Below, piece after piece: positions 63,708 to 63,940 of a stretch of 63,940 nucleotides of DNA. This DNA comes from Microbacterium sp. (GTDB lineage Bacteria > Actinomycetota > Actinomycetes > Actinomycetales > Microbacteriaceae): assembly GCF_026393345.1 (NCBI RefSeq), contig NZ_JAPLAI010000041.1:1-63940 (forward strand), in the 5' to 3' direction. The position numbers and the translations under genes are program-made. Each line of letters starts with the position of its first letter. Position 1 is the first letter of the stretch. Under the pieces are notes generated by a model that saw only the letters and a program-made list of their open reading frames with translations, did no database searches and was not told the DNA's origin.

Positions 63708-63940
63708 GTGTTCTTCCCCGTGAGGTTGTGAACGCGTTCGGCGGGCGTTGATCCTTCGAGGGCGGTGTGGGGTCTGTGGTGATTGTAGTGATGGAGCCGG
63801 TCTGTGTAGGCGGCTTCGCGTTCGGCTTCGGATCTGTAGGGCTTCGCGTAGGCCCATTCGTCTGAGAGGGTGCGGTTGAAGCGCTCGACCTTGCCGTTGG
63901 TCTGCGGCCGGAACGGGCGGGTGCGGCGGTGTTTGACTGC
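63704..63940 (-). CDS. IS481-type transposase, C-terminal 78 residues only
   Basis: The frame enters from the right edge and ends at a TAG (63706-63704). It reads as the end of an rve/IS481 transposase: RTRPFRPQTNGKVERFNRTL with the last catalytic Glu of the DDE triad, DEWAYAKPY, LHHYNHHRPHTALEG and SPAERV-like TPAERVHNLTG. The N-terminal part is outside the window. It lies tail to tail with the epimerase gene with no spacer. Confidence 0.85.
   Translation of the reverse strand, partial: AVKHRRTRPFRPQTNGKVERFNRTLSDEWAYAKPYRSEAEREAAYTDRLHHYNHHRPHTALEGSTPAERVHNLTGKNT

Overview
The window is high-GC DNA (around 70% by eye) from a Gram-positive actinobacterium. Gene content, order and codon use point to Microbacteriaceae, most likely Microbacterium or a close relative. 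This placement is an inference from protein families and remembered gene neighbourhoods (xseA/xseB, fumC, phoH, uppS, greA, ilvA, eno-ftsB-DUF501, mfd-pth-rplY). No rRNA is present. Most of the 64 kb is ordinary chromosomal core, with almost no mobile DNA apart from a transposase fragment at the right edge.

Layout. 1-1.1 kb: accessory genes (DUF4304 fragment, lipoprotein, small membrane protein). 1.1-5.7 kb: ychF, a methyltransferase, a DEDDh exonuclease, rmuC. 5.8-8.0 kb: divergent glpX and fba. 8.1-16.7 kb: MOSC/ispH operon, xseA-xseB-DUF4245-carbonic anhydrase, fumC, a sensor kinase-response regulator pair. 17-25.3 kb: phoH2, uppS, hemolysin III, DUF4307, greA, ilvA-AI-2E exporter, a YcaQ-type glycosylase. 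25.3-25.7 kb: a gene-free two-armed repeat array. 25.7-30.6 kb: htpX-lemA, an aldonolactone oxidase operon, an orphan membrane protein and a tRNA. 30.7-39.2 kb: ndh, a subtilisin-like protease, DUF501, ftsB, eno, an O-methyltransferase, hisS, mazG. 39.2-46.9 kb: nhaA, ppc, a hexapeptide-repeat protein, an amino-acid permease, gdhA. 46.9-52.3 kb: mfd, pth, rplY. 52.3-60.6 kb: an L-idonate/ketogluconate/gluconate catabolic cluster ending in gnd. 60.6-63.9 kb: VanZ, a thioredoxin-DUF4395 pair, osmC, an epimerase and an IS481-type transposase end.

How the genes work together. glpX and fba (gluconeogenesis/glycolysis), eno, ppc, fumC and gdhA cover central carbon and nitrogen metabolism. In the 52-60 kb cluster an MHS-type transporter, L-idonate 5-dehydrogenase, gluconate 5-dehydrogenase and gluconokinase would convert imported sugar acids to 6-phosphogluconate, and the nearby gnd would feed it to the pentose phosphate pathway. 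An IclR regulator lies inside the cluster. Two promoters there carry the same bipartite palindrome at identical spacing, so they probably share its operator.

Most notable observations. (1) Many genes are predicted to be leaderless (a TANNNT box 6-8 nt before the start codon). Six genes instead have a TANNNT box 5-10 nt before a tiny upstream ORF, whose stop codon overlaps or touches the start of the real gene: fba, a PLP aldolase-like gene, nhaA, an amino-acid permease, gdhA and osmC. This looks like a recurrent translational-coupling or leader-peptide arrangement. (2) hisS reads through in frame but lacks the 13 residues that normally carry class II motif 2, including its catalytic arginine. 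(3) An eight-copy two-armed repeat array with a 43-bp period lies between convergent genes. (4) An 80-bp palindromic element occurs at two distant loci. (5) A tRNA with a UAA anticodon has a short, class I variable region.
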